In this document: positions 5,735-5,839 of the stretch, one piece after another
Position numbering within the stretch: the first letter of the stretch is position 1
Layout of the letters: each line of letters starts with the position of its first letter
Assembly: GCA_018894495.1 (NCBI GenBank)
Contig: JAHIOY010000021.1
Location: 1-5,839 of the forward strand
Origin: Patescibacteria group bacterium
Lineage (GTDB): Bacteria > Patescibacteriota > Minisyncoccia > Minisyncoccales > JAHIOY01
Direction: 5' to 3'
DNA length: 5,839 nt
Notes under the pieces: generated by a model
What the model saw: only the letters and a program-made list of their open reading frames with translations
What the model was told of the DNA's origin: nothing
Database searches by the model: none
Translations under genes and position numbers: made by a program

Positions 5735-5839
5735 AAAAATTGTTTGTTTTGGCGGCGGAAATGCTATGCCAAAAGCGGTTTTGGAAGTTCTTAAAAATTA
5801 TCCCGTTAAAATCACTTCGGTTAGTTCAATGTTTGACAG
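5721..5839 (+). CDS. CofD/YvcK-family protein, 5' part only
   Basis: Only the first 39 codons are present; the frame runs off the window. The N-terminus is a beta strand followed by a nucleotide-binding glycine loop (KIVCFGGGNAMPKAVLEVL), then PVKITSVSSMFD. This matches the start of the CofD/YvcK superfamily, where the typical sequence is GGGTGLS followed by ITAIVTVADDGGS. Members include the archaeal and actinobacterial 2-phospho-lactate transferase of F420 synthesis and the bacterial YvcK proteins tied to cell envelope and carbon metabolism. The GGGNA loop differs from the classical GGGTG, so the exact activity cannot be assigned. The overlap of 14 bases with the previous gene and the shared candidate promoter at 4539 suggest one transcript. 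Confidence 0.8.
   Translation, partial: MKRVRKIVCFGGGNAMPKAVLEVLKNYPVKITSVSSMFD

Noticed and set aside
1..5839. Alternative genetic code with TGA as glycine
   Set aside because: TGA ends several genes at complete family lengths (korA at 2304 and the methyltransferase at 3794) in typical ATGA overlaps, so it functions as a stop.

Overview
The window reads as a densely packed, all-plus-strand stretch of a small bacterial genome, most likely a Candidate Phyla Radiation (Patescibacteria/Parcubacteria-type) organism. The reasons are tightly overlapping genes with weak ribosome binding sites, a 2-oxoacid:ferredoxin oxidoreductase whose gamma and alpha parts are one polypeptide, a CofD/YvcK-like gene beginning with a GGGNAMPKAVLE-type N-terminus, and short unfamiliar proteins. 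TGA is used as a normal stop, so recoded Gracilibacteria/Absconditabacteria-type lineages are unlikely. The lineage is inferred from general knowledge of these families; no marker gene is present.

Layout. Positions 18-625 hold a small toxin-antitoxin pair: an unassigned antitoxin and a VapC PIN-domain RNase. Only 5 bases later korA (631-2304) encodes the gamma-alpha subunit of the oxidoreductase. Its partner korB (3791-4600) encodes the thiamine-diphosphate beta subunit. Between them lies an AT-rich gene (2301-3794) for a beta-class DNA adenine methyltransferase with an extra C-terminal domain of about 230 residues that looks like a restriction endonuclease. After korB come a very charged protein (4617-5171), a repeat-bearing protein of unknown function (5168-5734), and the first 39 codons of a CofD/YvcK-family gene (from 5721, cut by the window edge).

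How the parts relate. KorA and KorB should form one enzyme that oxidatively decarboxylates a 2-oxoacid to acyl-CoA and reduces ferredoxin. The methyltransferase gene joins korA and korB by ATGA overlaps on both sides, within an 11-base direct repeat. Removing the 1490 bases between the repeat copies would leave a perfect korA-korB ATGA overlap, so it looks like a clean cargo insertion. The toxin-antitoxin pair upstream and this gene are both much more AT-rich than the kor genes, so two selfish or defence modules appear to have settled around one metabolic operon.

Other points. Two related GC-rich palindromes lie in the same reading phase, one in the korA interdomain linker and one at the korB C-terminus. 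A near-consensus sigma70-type promoter lies at the end of korB, with its predicted start at the second palindrome, and probably drives the downstream genes. The two unknown genes after it share a degenerate helical repeat that continues across their ATGA junction, which suggests one ancestral protein split by a one-base frame change.
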